A stretch of 64,000 bases of DNA from Candidatus Gastranaerophilales bacterium (GCA_910587245.1 CAJULX010000002.1:1-64000); one strand, 5' to 3'; shown: positions 41,249-50,965, numbered from the stretch's first letter. Made by a program: numbers and translations. Notes: generated by a model from the letters alone, not told the origin.

Positions 41249-42508
41249 TTAGTTGAAAGTGTGACCGTCTTGTTTCATTCTTTCTATAACGGTATCAAGG
41301 TTTTCGGGAGAATCCACGATAGAAAGCCTTACGCACCCTTTGCCGTTTACACCGAAAGCGTCGCCCGGAACTGCTACAATACCTGATTTTTCAAGTAAAT
41401 CTTTGCAGAATGCTTTTGAATCTTCTCTGTATTTCGGCGGAGTTTTAATCCAGAGGTAGAATGTAGCTTTCGGGGTTTCAATATCCTGCCAGCCAAGGCT
41501 TTTTAGCCCTAAAATAAATTTATCGATTTTTGCTTTTAATTTTTTATTTGCACTGTGGATATATTCTTCGCCTTCTTTAGAATTTAAAAGTTTAGCGCCT
41601 GTTAATTGCAGGGCTTTAAAAACACCTGTATCAATTGTGGATTTTAATTTGCCGAACATTGAGATAATCTGTTTATTACCGCAAACCCAGCCTATACGCC
41701 AGCCTGTCATAGCGTATGGTTTAGAAAAGCTGTGGAATTCAACCGCAACATCTTTTGCACCTTTTAGTTCAAGAATACTTAAGGGTTTATCGTTATCATC
41801 AAAATAAATTTCAGAATAAGCATTGTCAGACATCAAAATAATTTGATGTTTAATACAAAAATCAACGCATTTTTGGAGGTATTCTTTTGTTGCAACGGCA
41901 CCCAGAGGGTTATTCGGGTAATTTATAACAAGGGCTTTAATTTTTTCAGGGTTCAGCCCGTCTTTTTTAAGATTTTCTAAGACAAGTTCTAAATCAGGCA
42001 TGTAGTTATTTTCACGCGTTAAGGGAACACCGTATCCAAGCCCGCCTGAAACCTTTACCATCTCGCCGTATGAAGCATATCCGGGGTCTGGGATTAAGAT
42101 TATATCTTTATTTTTAATATCGGTTGAGGGGTTAATTAATTCTCTTATAAGGTTTGCAATGCCTTCTTTTGAACCTATGAGAGAAAATACTTCATCCGCT
42201 TTAATTTCAACGTTAAATCTTGTTTTCATTCTTTCAATAACGGCTTCCGTGAAGAATTTCTCGCCTTTAGGGGTAGAATATGTATGAATTGAGGGGTCAT
42301 CAAGGCAATTTTTCAAAGTTTCAACGGCAAATTCAGGCACCATATCAACAGGTGCGCCCATTGAAAGAGAGATGGGTTTTCTGCCTTTTTTGGTAAGTTC
42401 ATCGGTCAGTTCAAGTGTTCTTTGTTTTATTTGAAACATAATATAAGTTTCAAGGTTTTGAACATAATTGTTAAAATGATTTTTAAAATCAATTGCAGTA
42501 TTTTCCAT
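41249..42508 (-). CDS. Class I/II aminotransferase, LL-diaminopimelate type
   Basis: A 419-residue PLP enzyme. KPISLSMGAPVDMVPEFA, LIPDPGYASYGEMVKVSGG, INYPNNPLGAVATKEYL and VEFHSFSKPYAMTGWRIGW (PLP lysine in SFSKP) follow the class I fold. The pattern is closest to LL-diaminopimelate aminotransferases and related aspartate/alanine enzymes, so lysine and peptidoglycan precursor synthesis is a likely role, but the substrate cannot be fixed from sequence alone. AAGGAAG precedes the ATG. hisH follows by four bases. Confidence 0.75.
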   Translation of the reverse strand: MENTAIDFKNHFNNYVQNLETYIMFQIKQRTLELTDELTKKGRKPISLSMGAPVDMVPEFAVETLKNCLDDPSIHTYSTPKGEKFFTEAVIERMKTRFNVEIKADEVFSLIGSKEGIANLIRELINPSTDIKNKDIILIPDPGYASYGEMVKVSGGLGYGVPLTRENNYMPDLELVLENLKKDGLNPEKIKALVINYPNNPLGAVATKEYLQKCVDFCIKHQIILMSDNAYSEIYFDDNDKPLSILELKGAKDVAVEFHSFSKPYAMTGWRIGWVCGNKQIISMFGKLKSTIDTGVFKALQLTGAKLLNSKEGEEYIHSANKKLKAKIDKFILGLKSLGWQDIETPKATFYLWIKTPPKYREDSKAFCKDLLEKSGIVAVPGDAFGVNGKGCVRLSIVDSPENLDTVIERMKQDGHTFN

Positions 42509-42637
42509 CTTGTTAACGCTTCCTTATTTTTTCAAGCTAAACTTTTCTTTACTAAAAAATTATATCATACATATTTTTGCATACAATGACGGAGCATGCG
42601 TTTATTTATTGTATAATATTTTTAAAAGGAACGGTTA

Positions 42638-44740
42638 ATGTCTGAAATTAATGAAAATGCGCTATCGAACGGGGAGGGGTTTAATTTTAATAACCCGAGA
42701 AAATTACTGCGTATTTTGCTTTCAGAAATTATCGGATATGATGAAATTATAGACATAGCGCGTGATTTGGCGGATGAAATCGAGGAAGCGCATACAACTT
42801 TTGAAGGAAAAAAGTTTGCTTCGGTTTCTCAGTGTATTTTTGAATGTTACAAAAGAATTTACGGGTTTAATTCAACAAAATGGGTATTAAAAGAGGGTTT
42901 GAAATATGAAGTTAAACCCGATGAAAAACCTATAGCTTTTGAAAGACAGGTAGCAAGCGGAGAATATGCCGCATATAAAATTTACAATGCCGATCAGCTT
43001 ATTTTGGACGGTAAAACCGCTTTAAGACGCGAAACAACCCCTGCTGCAAGGGAAATTCCTCGGGATACGGCAAAAGAAGATGATACTAAAGAAAATGATA
43101 TTTACTTAAAAAATATCATCCGCCTTATAAAAGACGGGGAAAATGTTTTTATCACAGGGCATGCAGGCACGGGCAAAAGTTATATCCTAGAAAGATTAAA
43201 AGAACAGTTTAAAAAACTTGTTATAACATCAACCACAGGGATTGCGGCAGTTAATATCAAAGGCCAGACCATTCATTCATGGGCAGGAATCGGGCTTTGC
43301 CGCTATTCGATTGAAAATATCGTAAAAAATATTATGACAAAAAAGCCTGCTATTAAGAAAAACATTGAAAAATGCACAATGCTTGCAATTGATGAAATTT
43401 CAATGCTTAATATAAAAGCTTTTGAATATGTTGATAAGGTATTTCGCCTTGTAAGAGAAGATGACAGGCCGTTTGGCGGGGTTCAGGTAATATTTTTGGG
43501 AGATTTTTTCCAGCTTCCGCCCGTTGTTGATATGGAAGAAGGCGGAGAATTAAGTTATTGTTTTGAATCACCCGTGTGGAGCGAATTAAATCTTAAAAAT
43601 ATTCTGCTTGTTGAAAATCACAGACAGAATGAGGAAAATTTTATAAAAGCATTGTCCAATATGCGCACAAATGCCTTGAATAATGATGATATAAAGCTTT
43701 TAAATACAAGATGCGTTTCTTTGCAAAATGAAAAAGTGCCCGATATTCTGCACATTTTTTCAACAAATAGAGAAGCTGATACTTATAATCAAACCATGTT
43801 TGATTTATTGAATACAAAAATGTATGAATTTCAGGCGCAGGATGGGGTTTTAAGGGGCAAAGGGTATGTTTATGAAGATTTATCGGAGCGCGAGCAGACA
43901 ATTTTAGAAATTTTTGATAAAACCTGCAGAGCGGAAAAGCTTATAAAACTTAAAATCGGCGCAAGGGTAATGCTTCTTATTAACCTTGATTTTAAAACGG
44001 GGCTTGTAAACGGTTCCTGCGGGGTTGTGCGGTATTTGGACGATGATAAAGCGACGGTGGAATTTGATAACGGAACGATAAGGGATATTGCGCGGGAAAC
44101 TTTTGAATATTATTACAACGATAAAGTTATTGCGGTAAGAGAGCAATTCCCCTTAAAACTTGCATATGCGGTGACCATTCATAAATCACAGGGGATGACA
44201 CTTGATAAGCTTTATGTTGATTGTAAAAGAATTTTTGAAAGAGGACAGGCATATGTTGCAATGAGCAGGGTAAAAGCCTTATCGGGCTTATATCTTGATA
44301 ATTTTTCAAAAGAGCTTGTGATATCCGATGATAAAGTTGTGGAATTTTATAAAAATCTGGAGCTTGAACCTTTAATTAAAGGACTTGTGGCTTTAAACGC
44401 GCCTGAGCAGGATACGGAAGATGATGAAAAAACCGTGCTTTTAAACTGGGCAAATAAAATAGGTGAAATTATAACAAAAGAAAACAGGTGGATAAAAGTA
44501 TCCGAAGTTGCCGATATTATGGGAATTAAAACCTATACAAGATTTATTGAAGGAAAAACTTCCACAACAATAGCGCACGTTATAAACCGTTTTTTAAAGA
44601 AAAGAGGATATAAAACGGTAACCGTGAAGCCTTATTATTTAAAATCAATTATCTGGACTGCTCCGCCGAATTTAGGGGAAGATGATATGCCGCCCGAGCT
44701 TTCTTCCGCCCTCAAACAACAAGCCGCACAAAGCGCATAA
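42638..44740 (+). CDS. Pif1-like superfamily 1 DNA helicase
   Basis: A 700-residue protein. Residues about 1-150 are a non-catalytic N-terminal region. The helicase core has Walker A ITGHAGTGKSYILERL (about 172-187), STTGIAAVNIKGQTIHSWAG, the DEIS box LAIDEISML, FLGDFFQLPPV, and C-terminal ARVMLLINLDFKTGLVNGS and YAVTIHKSQGMTLDKLYVD. These are the Pif1/RecD-like 5'-3' helicase motifs. The last ~100 residues form a small basic helical domain (RWIKVSEVADIMGIKT). By family it resolves structured DNA. AGGA precedes the ATG and a TATAAT lies just upstream. Confidence 0.88.
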   Translation: MSEINENALSNGEGFNFNNPRKLLRILLSEIIGYDEIIDIARDLADEIEEAHTTFEGKKFASVSQCIFECYKRIYGFNSTKWVLKEGLKYEVKPDEKPIAFERQVASGEYAAYKIYNADQLILDGKTALRRETTPAAREIPRDTAKEDDTKENDIYLKNIIRLIKDGENVFITGHAGTGKSYILERLKEQFKKLVITSTTGIAAVNIKGQTIHSWAGIGLCRYSIENIVKNIMTKKPAIKKNIEKCTMLAIDEISMLNIKAFEYVDKVFRLVREDDRPFGGVQVIFLGDFFQLPPVVDMEEGGELSYCFESPVWSELNLKNILLVENHRQNEENFIKALSNMRTNALNNDDIKLLNTRCVSLQNEKVPDILHIFSTNREADTYNQTMFDLLNTKMYEFQAQDGVLRGKGYVYEDLSEREQTILEIFDKTCRAEKLIKLKIGARVMLLINLDFKTGLVNGSCGVVRYLDDDKATVEFDNGTIRDIARETFEYYYNDKVIAVREQFPLKLAYAVTIHKSQGMTLDKLYVDCKRIFERGQAYVAMSRVKALSGLYLDNFSKELVISDDKVVEFYKNLELEPLIKGLVALNAPEQDTEDDEKTVLLNWANKIGEIITKENRWIKVSEVADIMGIKTYTRFIEGKTSTTIAHVINRFLKKRGYKTVTVKPYYLKSIIWTAPPNLGEDDMPPELSSALKQQAAQSA

Positions 44741-44747
44741 AGTAATT

Positions 44748-45659
44748 TTACCCCAGTTCAATCATTCTTTGAATTGAATTTAAGGCTTTTTGTCTGATAT
44801 TTTCTTCAACGGTGACTTCATGCTGATTATGAAGCAAGGAATTTAGGATATCTTCAAGCGTGTTCCATTTCATATTGTGGCAGACAAGCTTATTTGATGC
44901 CAGAATAAATTCCTTATCGGGAAAATCACGCTCTAAACGGTCAACCACACCTTTTTCGGTTGCTATAATAAAGCTTTTATTGCTTGAATTTGCGCAATAT
45001 TGCATAATTTGTGTTGTAGAACCTACGAAATCGGCAAGTTTTACAACTTCCTGATGACATTCGGGGTGTACTAAAATTTTTGCATCTTTATACATAATTT
45101 TCATTTTAATTATTTCATCAGGAATAATTCTTAAATGTGTGGGGCAAAACCCCGGGTAGCTTATAATTTCAACATCGGGAAGATTTTTTTGTGCAAAACT
45201 TCCAAGGTAACAATCAGGCGCAAATAAAACTTTCGGTACATTTAAGGATTTTATAACATCAATCGCGTTTGCACTTGTGCAGCAGATATCGCATTCTGCC
45301 TTTACTTCGGCTGAAGAATTAACGTAGCATACTAAAGGAACATCCGGGTTTTTTGCTCTAAAATCTTTTACCTGTTTTAAATTTATCATATCCGCCATAT
45401 TGCAGCCTGAGTTTTTATTAGGTAAAAGCACCTTTTTATCGGGAGAAAGGATTTTTGCGGTTTCTGCCATAAAATAAACCCCTGCAAAAATAATGGTTTC
45501 AGCATCGGTTTTGCTTGCAAGACGGCTTAACCCTAAAGAATCTCCCACATAATCCGCCACATGGTCAATTTCAGGGCTTTGATAGCAATGAGCAAGGATT
45601 ATTGCGTTTTTTTCTTTTTTCAGTTTATTAATTTTTTCTATAAGTTCAAAATTTGTCAC
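44748..45659 (-). CDS. nadA: Quinolinate synthase
   Basis: A 303-residue enzyme that condenses iminoaspartate and DHAP to quinolinate in NAD synthesis, with a 4Fe-4S cluster. The three cluster cysteines lie in NKNSGCNMADMI, HPECHQEVV and LVCHNMKWN. TTQIMQYCANSSNKSFIIAT is a family segment. I chose the GTG at 45659 (MTNFELIEKINKLKKEKNAI) because the frame upstream overlaps proA and encodes nothing like NadA. AHCYQ replaces the usual AHNYQ. It follows proA by 61 bases that include a TATAAT, so it may have its own promoter. nadB and nadC are not in the window. Confidence 0.92.
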   Translation of the reverse strand: MTNFELIEKINKLKKEKNAIILAHCYQSPEIDHVADYVGDSLGLSRLASKTDAETIIFAGVYFMAETAKILSPDKKVLLPNKNSGCNMADMINLKQVKDFRAKNPDVPLVCYVNSSAEVKAECDICCTSANAIDVIKSLNVPKVLFAPDCYLGSFAQKNLPDVEIISYPGFCPTHLRIIPDEIIKMKIMYKDAKILVHPECHQEVVKLADFVGSTTQIMQYCANSSNKSFIIATEKGVVDRLERDFPDKEFILASNKLVCHNMKWNTLEDILNSLLHNQHEVTVEENIRQKALNSIQRMIELG

Positions 45660-45720
45660 TTTTACTAATTCTTCAACTGTTTTGTTTTTTATTATAAAAC
45701 AAAAAAAACAAATGACTATT

Positions 45721-46968
45721 TTAAATATCTTTGTGTTTAAAAGTTTTTCTGTTTTTGGCGTAATCATCCACAATGTGGCCTTCGCCCGTTAATTTGTATT
45801 TGTAAATACAAAGCCCGTCAAGCCCTACAGGACCTCTTGCGTGAGTTTTATTTGTGGAAATGCCGACTTCTGCGCCAAAACCGTATCTGAAACCGTCTGA
45901 AAATCTTGTGGAAACGTTTACGAATACACCCGCCGAATCAACGTTATTCATAAAGATTTCTTTTGAAGTTTCATTGTTTGTAATGATTGAATCCGTATGG
46001 TGCGAGCCGTATGTATTTATATGTTCAACGGCTTCTTCAAGCGAATTAATTTTTTTAATATTTAAAATTGTATCCGAATATTCAACCCCGAATTTTTCAG
46101 GATTTTCAATAACCTGAACTCCTGCGTTTTCCAGCGCTTTTTTAAGCTCATCATATTTTGTGAAATTTTTGTGCACAAGAATTGTTTCAACGGCGTTACA
46201 TGCTGTAGGATACTGGGTTTTAGCATCTATGCAGATATTTTTTACCATATCAAAATCAGCCGATTCATCGACAAAAATATGGCAAATGCCCGAAGCATGA
46301 CCAAGCACCGGGATTTTAGTATTTTCCTGAATGAATTTTACAAGTTTATTTGAACCCCTCGGGATGATTAAATCTATATATCCTTCCATATCAAGCATTT
46401 GCTTAATATCGTCGTGCGAATATACAAGATTTACGGCATTTTGCGGGAAACCTTCCGTCTTATCGAGGGCTTCATTTATTATTTCAAAAATGGCTGAATT
46501 TGTATTATTTGCTTCACTTCCGCCTTTTAAAATAACCGCGTTGCCTGATTTTATTGCTAAAGATGAAATCTGGGAAATAACATCGGGGCGTGCTTCAAAA
46601 ATTATCCCGAGAACCCCTATCGGAGCGGTTACTTTTCTTAAAATAAGCCCGTCATCAAGTTCGCGCGTCCAGAGAGTTTTATTTGAAGGGTCTTCAAGTT
46701 TTATAACATCATAAATGCCTTGAATCATATCCCGCATTTTATTTTTATCAAGTTTTAGCCTGCCGTATGTTGCCTGTGTCAGTTTTCCGCTTTCTACAAG
46801 GGTTTTAGCGTATTCTAAATCTTTTTTATTTGCTTCATAGATTTTTTCTTTATTTGCTTCGATATTTTGAGCAACGTTTTTTAAAGCCTCATTTTTTTTA
46901 TCCGTTTCAAGGCTTGCGAGCTTTATTTTTGCTTTATTTGCGCATTTTACGATTTCATTAATGTTCAT
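45721..46968 (-). CDS. proA: Gamma-glutamyl phosphate reductase
   Basis: A 415-residue aldehyde dehydrogenase-fold enzyme, second step of proline synthesis. VTAPIGVLGIIFEARPDVIS, AIKSGNAVILKGGSEANNTN and TQYPTACNAVETILVH (catalytic cysteine) are diagnostic, and GRGPVGLDGL-type residues near the C-terminus (ARGPVGLDGLCIYKYKL) match. Length is normal. It follows proB by 12 bases. Confidence 0.96.
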   Translation of the reverse strand: MNINEIVKCANKAKIKLASLETDKKNEALKNVAQNIEANKEKIYEANKKDLEYAKTLVESGKLTQATYGRLKLDKNKMRDMIQGIYDVIKLEDPSNKTLWTRELDDGLILRKVTAPIGVLGIIFEARPDVISQISSLAIKSGNAVILKGGSEANNTNSAIFEIINEALDKTEGFPQNAVNLVYSHDDIKQMLDMEGYIDLIIPRGSNKLVKFIQENTKIPVLGHASGICHIFVDESADFDMVKNICIDAKTQYPTACNAVETILVHKNFTKYDELKKALENAGVQVIENPEKFGVEYSDTILNIKKINSLEEAVEHINTYGSHHTDSIITNNETSKEIFMNNVDSAGVFVNVSTRFSDGFRYGFGAEVGISTNKTHARGPVGLDGLCIYKYKLTGEGHIVDDYAKNRKTFKHKDI

Positions 46969-46980
46969 ATTCCGCCTTTT

Positions 46981-48099
46981 TTAAAGTAATACAAGATTAT
47001 CCTTGCTTATCACATCATCACTCTGTTTATGACCCAGAATTTCTTTAATTTTATCACTGTGGCAGCCTAAAAGTTTTTCGCATTCATCGGAGGTATAGTT
47101 TGCAACACCTCTTGCAAATTCACATCCTTTTTCATCCAGAATACTTATTACTTCTCCGTTTTCAAAAACCCCCGCTATTGCAAGCGTTCCAATCGGCAGA
47201 AGACTTGTCTGTTTTTCAATTAAAGCTTTTTTTGCACCTTCATTTACAACAATTCCGCCTCTTAGATTTGTGGCGTATGCTATCCATCTGTGTTTTGAGG
47301 ATAGTTTATTAACGGCAGAAAATACCGTGCCCACATCTTCATTATTGAAAACTTTTCTTAAAATACCTTCTCTTTTGCCGTTTACAATCATGGCATTTGA
47401 GCCTGAATTTGTAACAACTTTTGCTGCGGATAATTTTGTTATCATACCGCCTCTGCCTCCTAAAGAAGCGCCTGAAGCGAGTTTTTCAATTTTAGAGGTT
47501 ACTTTTTCAACCACGGGAATTAATTTTGCATCATTAAATTCTTTCGGGTTTTTATCGTAAAGCCCGTCAATATCAGATACCATAATAAGCAAATCAGCGT
47601 CAAGTTTGCTTGCAACAAGGGCTGAAAGCTTGTCATTATCTGAAAAACAAACCTGTGCTACCTCGCTTGTTGACACTGTATCATTCTGGTTGATAATCGG
47701 GATAATCCCGCATTCCAAAAGGCGGTTCAGGGTATTTCTAAGGTTTAGATATCTTTTTCTGTTTGAAAAATCATCTTCGGTGAGCAATACTTGAGAGACC
47801 GTGATACCGTATTTTTCAAACCCTTCCTGCCATATTTTCATCAAAAACGGCTGACCGATTGAAGCTGCCGCCTGTTTATCAATAGTGGTATTTGAGGCGG
47901 TTTTTACGGGGCAAAGCTTTTTCATACCCAGTGCCACAGAGCCTGAGGATACGATTATTACTTCTTTTCCTTCTTTAAAAAGTCTTGAAATATCTTCAAC
48001 GAAGGAATACAGCCTTGATAAGGATATATCTCCTTCATCGTTTCTTAAAATATTTGTTCCGAATTTTAAAACTACTCTTTTAACGTTTCCCGTGTTCAT
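46981..48099 (-). CDS. proB: Glutamate 5-kinase with PUA domain
   Basis: A 372-residue enzyme, first step of proline synthesis. The kinase domain has VLKFGTNILRNDEGDISLSR, VIIVSSGSVALGMKKL, IPIINQNDTVSTSEV and LGGRGGMITKLSAAKV. The last ~90 residues are a PUA domain. By family knowledge it is feedback-inhibited by proline. It is one base after ald and 12 bases before proA. Confidence 0.96.
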   Translation of the reverse strand: MNTGNVKRVVLKFGTNILRNDEGDISLSRLYSFVEDISRLFKEGKEVIIVSSGSVALGMKKLCPVKTASNTTIDKQAAASIGQPFLMKIWQEGFEKYGITVSQVLLTEDDFSNRKRYLNLRNTLNRLLECGIIPIINQNDTVSTSEVAQVCFSDNDKLSALVASKLDADLLIMVSDIDGLYDKNPKEFNDAKLIPVVEKVTSKIEKLASGASLGGRGGMITKLSAAKVVTNSGSNAMIVNGKREGILRKVFNNEDVGTVFSAVNKLSSKHRWIAYATNLRGGIVVNEGAKKALIEKQTSLLPIGTLAIAGVFENGEVISILDEKGCEFARGVANYTSDECEKLLGCHSDKIKEILGHKQSDDVISKDNLVLL

Positions 48100-48100
48100 T

Positions 48101-49243
48101 TTACATTACCTTAAAGCCTATCAAAAGCGAGATTTCGGTATGCGGCATATCAAATGTTTCAGCAAGGCTTTCGCTTGTAACTTCGCCTCTGAACGTGTTT
48201 ACGCCTGCCCTTAAGGATTCACTTTCTTTTAATGCCATAAAGGCTCCGAATTCTCCGATTTTTTGGATATAAGGAAGTATAGCATAAGAATATGCAAAAG
48301 ACGATGTTCTCGGCGTTAAAGAGGGTAGATTCGGCACGGCGCAATGTAAAACACCGTATTTTTCAAACACGGGATTTTTCAAAGTGGTGATTCTGTCCAT
48401 TGTTTCAATGTTTCCGCCCTGATCAATTGCAACATCTATTATGAAAGAACCTTTTTTCATCTCTGATACAACATCTGCGGATACAAGCTTCGGTGCTCTT
48501 CTTCCGGGTAATAAAACGGCGCCTACAAGGATATCAGCTTTTTTGCATTCTTCTTTTATGGTGTAGGGGTTGCAATAGTGGGTTTTGAGCGCCCCTTGAA
48601 ACAGTAAATCCAAATCCGCAAGGCGTTTAGAATTAATATCCAATACGGATACATCAGCGCCCATTCCAAGTGCCACTTTTGCGGCGTTTACACCTACCGT
48701 ACCCCCGCCTATAATTACCACTTTTCCGGGCTGTACTCCCGGTACTCCGCCAAGAAGCACGCCTGAACCGCCATTTACTGATTCAAGATAATTTGCACCG
48801 AGCTGGATACTTAGTCTTCCGGCTACTTCACTCATCGGTCTTAAAAGCGGAAACTCGCCGTTTTTATCAGTAACGGCTTCTGCTGCTATCGCGCATACTT
48901 TTTTATTTAAAAGCTCCTGCGTAAGCTCTTTTTCAACCGCAAGGTGCATATATGAAAAAATAACCTGATCTTCTTTAAAATATTGATATTCACACTTTTG
49001 CGGCTCTTTTACCTTGATGATGACATTTGCTTTATCCCAGATTTCTTCATTGCTGCCTGCAATTTTTGCGCCGCTTTGAATATACTGCTCATCGGTAAAA
49101 CCGCTTAAAAGCCCTGCGTTATGTTCAATTAAAACTTCATATTCATCTTTTGTAAGCATTGCAACGCAATCGGGGGTTAAAGCAACCCTTGTTTCATCGG
49201 TTTTTAGCTCTTTTAATATACCGAATACGGTCTTCATTTTCAT
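48101..49243 (-). CDS. ald: Alanine dehydrogenase
   Basis: A 380-residue enzyme interconverting alanine and pyruvate with NAD and ammonia. GILKELKTDETRVALTPDCV, FSYMHLAVEKELTQELL, LRPMSEVAGRLSIQLGANYL, VVIIGGGTVGVNAAKVALGM (NAD site), ILVGAVLLPGRRAPKLV and VDVAIDQGGNIETM follow the family order. GVLHCAVPNLPSLTPRTSS replaces the usual HYCVANMPGAVPRTST. The position between pyrF and proB in one operon links nitrogen metabolism genes. Confidence 0.94.
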   Translation of the reverse strand: MKMKTVFGILKELKTDETRVALTPDCVAMLTKDEYEVLIEHNAGLLSGFTDEQYIQSGAKIAGSNEEIWDKANVIIKVKEPQKCEYQYFKEDQVIFSYMHLAVEKELTQELLNKKVCAIAAEAVTDKNGEFPLLRPMSEVAGRLSIQLGANYLESVNGGSGVLLGGVPGVQPGKVVIIGGGTVGVNAAKVALGMGADVSVLDINSKRLADLDLLFQGALKTHYCNPYTIKEECKKADILVGAVLLPGRRAPKLVSADVVSEMKKGSFIIDVAIDQGGNIETMDRITTLKNPVFEKYGVLHCAVPNLPSLTPRTSSFAYSYAILPYIQKIGEFGAFMALKESESLRAGVNTFRGEVTSESLAETFDMPHTEISLLIGFKVM

Positions 49244-49255
49244 AAATTAATATCC

Positions 49256-50011
49256 TTATACAGCCTTTGTTGAAAGGGCTTCTTCAATTTCATCAATTAT
49301 AAGCTGAATTGCGCCTGTTTTATCATCTGCATTTGTAACGGGGCGCCCCACTACCATATAATCAACCCCTGACAGCATAGCATCCGTTGGGGTTACGACT
49401 CTTACCTGATCATTTACGACGCTCCATGTGGGCCTTATTGCAGGACACACTATAATAAAATCCTCGGGACATTCTTTTCTTATTACAACGGCTTCTGAAG
49501 CGGAAGCTACAACACCGTTCAGGCCTGATTCATAAGCCATTTTTGCAAGAGATGCCACATAATCATCAATATTCATATTAACATTTAATTCTTCGGTTAA
49601 AGTTTTTTGTCCGAAGCTTGATAATAGTGTCACACCAAGGATTACAGGCTCTTCCATATTATATTTTTTAGCGGTTTCACAGGCCAGTTTTACCGTTGTT
49701 GTAAGCATTTTTGAGCCGCCTTTAATATGTATATCAAAAAAACTGATACCGTTTTTTACAAGATTGGCGCTTGCTCTTGCAACGGTATTCGGGATATCGT
49801 GAAATTTACCGTCAAAAAAGACTTTTCCGCCTTCATCATGAATCATCTTTATAACATCCGAACCGACGGAGGTATACAATTGAAGCCCTACTTTAAAAAA
49901 CCCCGTGTAGTCTTTTAATTCACGTACAAGCTTTTTTGCTTCGTTAAAATCATCCACATCTAAAGCCAGAATGAGCCTGTCTTTCGGGTTTTTCGGTTTT
50001 TCAAATGCCAT
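49256..50011 (-). CDS. pyrF: Orotidine 5'-phosphate decarboxylase, second copy
   Basis: A 251-residue PyrF-family protein. LILALDVDDFNEAKKLV, FFKVGLQLYTSVG (Lys) and VFFDGKFHDIPNTVARAS (Asp, Lys, Asp of the catalytic tetrad) are intact, as is DYMVVGRPVTNA at the phosphate site. The usual CPGIRP reads CPAIRPTW. Start is ATG 50011 or 50020; AAGG lies upstream of both. It heads the pyrF-ald-proB-proA-nadA operon. A second, clearly homologous pyrF is in the pyr operon at 55160. Both look catalytically complete. Confidence 0.9.
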   Translation of the reverse strand: MAFEKPKNPKDRLILALDVDDFNEAKKLVRELKDYTGFFKVGLQLYTSVGSDVIKMIHDEGGKVFFDGKFHDIPNTVARASANLVKNGISFFDIHIKGGSKMLTTTVKLACETAKKYNMEEPVILGVTLLSSFGQKTLTEELNVNMNIDDYVASLAKMAYESGLNGVVASASEAVVIRKECPEDFIIVCPAIRPTWSVVNDQVRVVTPTDAMLSGVDYMVVGRPVTNADDKTGAIQLIIDEIEEALSTKAV

Positions 50012-50107
50012 ATTATACATTGCCTTACAATAATAACGGTAACTAATTTTATCATAATTTTATAAACAATTGCAATTGTTTTGGCGGGCTGTATAAGGGT
50101 AATTATT

Positions 50108-50138
50108 TGCAAAATAAAAAACCGCTTTTTAGGCGGTT
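50108..50138 (-). terminator. Intrinsic terminator
   Basis: On the minus strand AACCGC/GCGGTT (50138-50133 with 50125-50120) is followed by a T-rich run. It lies about 100 bases after the stop of the gene at 50238-50735. The purine-rich stretch between (GGAGG near 50150) has no convincing ORF. Confidence 0.7.
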
Positions 50139-50237
50139 TAATTGAAATAGGAGGAATATAATCGGTTAAATTAGGAGAAATAAAGAGAGGAATAGTAATT
50201 CTTTTATAAAGGGCTGTTTGTAAATTGGCGCCCTGTC

Positions 50238-50735
50238 TTATGCTACAAGATTTAAAGGTGTATGTTCTTCTTCTTTTTCTTCATTTGCAGATTGGTTGAA
50301 AGAGAAGGGGTTTGAGCCTTTTTTATCTTTCTGTGTTTCAAAAACATTCAAAGAAGCTTCAATATTGCCGATTTCTTCAAATGTTTCCATTTCAGCATTT
50401 GCATTAACGTGAAGTTTGCCTTCAACATTTCTTTCGATTGCTTTCGGATTGTATATTTGAGCTGCCGCCTGAGCGTTTAAAGCCTGCACTGATTGAAGAG
50501 CGGTTACATTGTTCATTAAGCCTGCGCTTGTCATAGCGATTTGTCTTTGAACATCAAGGCTTACTTTGCTTGAATAAAGGTCTACGCCTTGAGTTGTTCT
50601 TGTGAATTTTGTTAAATCGGCTTTTGAAACGTCAACTCTTTTGTTTTCAAGAGAACCTAAGATATCAGCGGTAACTTTATTTACATTGTTGATATCAATG
50701 CCGTTATATGAAGCTGTTAGTCCGTTGATACTCAT
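50238..50735 (-). CDS. Hypothetical protein of 165 residues
   Basis: A soluble, Asn/Gln/Ser-rich protein starting MSINGLTASYNGIDINNVNK. The first ~95 residues look helical (VSLDVQRQIAMTSAGLMNNV and TALQSVQALNAQAAAQIYNP); the rest is acidic and probably disordered (EEKEEEHTPLNLVA). The composition resembles flagellar or secreted structural proteins, but I recognise no family. GGAG lies upstream, and the 5' region holds three 10-bp repeats. It is divergent from the pyr operon. Confidence 0.7.
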   Translation of the reverse strand: MSINGLTASYNGIDINNVNKVTADILGSLENKRVDVSKADLTKFTRTTQGVDLYSSKVSLDVQRQIAMTSAGLMNNVTALQSVQALNAQAAAQIYNPKAIERNVEGKLHVNANAEMETFEEIGNIEASLNVFETQKDKKGSNPFSFNQSANEEKEEEHTPLNLVA

Positions 50736-50763
50736 TGTTCTTTATTGTTCTCCATTGTTCCTT
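50734..50763 (-). repeat. Three 10-bp repeats in the 5' region of the 165-residue gene
   Basis: On the plus strand ATTGTTC recurs at 50734, 50744 and 50754, exactly 10 bases apart. On the message this gives three GAACAAT units next to the ribosome site and ATG. Exact one-turn periodicity suggests a DNA- or RNA-binding site or slippage-derived repeat. Confidence 0.5.
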
Positions 50764-50874
50764 ATGTTATTCTTATCGGCAGACTCCTCTAAAAACATTA
50801 GGTTTTTTAATTTGTTTGTTACAATTGTTTACATAATATTTATTTACATGGCATTTTTTAGTGTTTTTTTAAAG

Positions 50875-50965
50875 TATAATCGTTACTATGAAAAGGAAAT
50901 TTTTAGAAAAATCATTTTCATATAAAAAGTATTAGAAAGAAAGGCGTTTTTGCCTTTCTTTTTTT
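50875..50965 (+). promoter_or_regulatory. Leader and attenuator candidate of the pyr operon
   Basis: TATAAT (50875-50880) predicts a start at or next to 50888. A 15-codon ORF follows (see 50888). Its stop codon abuts a perfect 10-bp terminator stem AAAGAAAGGC (50936-50945) / GCCTTTCTTT (50952-50961) with T run to 50965. No second promoter is evident before pyrK at 51007, so the terminator must be read through for pyr expression. A ribosome finishing the leader ORF would cover the left arm and block the hairpin, as in UTP-sensitive pyrBI-type attenuation. The leader RNA is U-rich, which suits UTP-dependent pausing. Confidence 0.5.
50888..50935 (+). CDS. Candidate pyr operon leader peptide
   Basis: A 15-residue ORF, MKRKFLEKSFSYKKY, whose TAG (50933-50935) directly precedes the terminator stem. 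It has no ribosome binding site and begins seven bases after TATAAT, so it would be translated from a leaderless 5' end. It may only act as a translation-coupled switch. Confidence 0.35.
   Translation: MKRKFLEKSFSYKKY

Noticed and set aside
44748..45773. Full-length nadA frame starting at 45773
   Set aside because: The first 38 codons overlap proA and encode a sequence unlike NadA; GTG 45659 gives the normal N-terminus.
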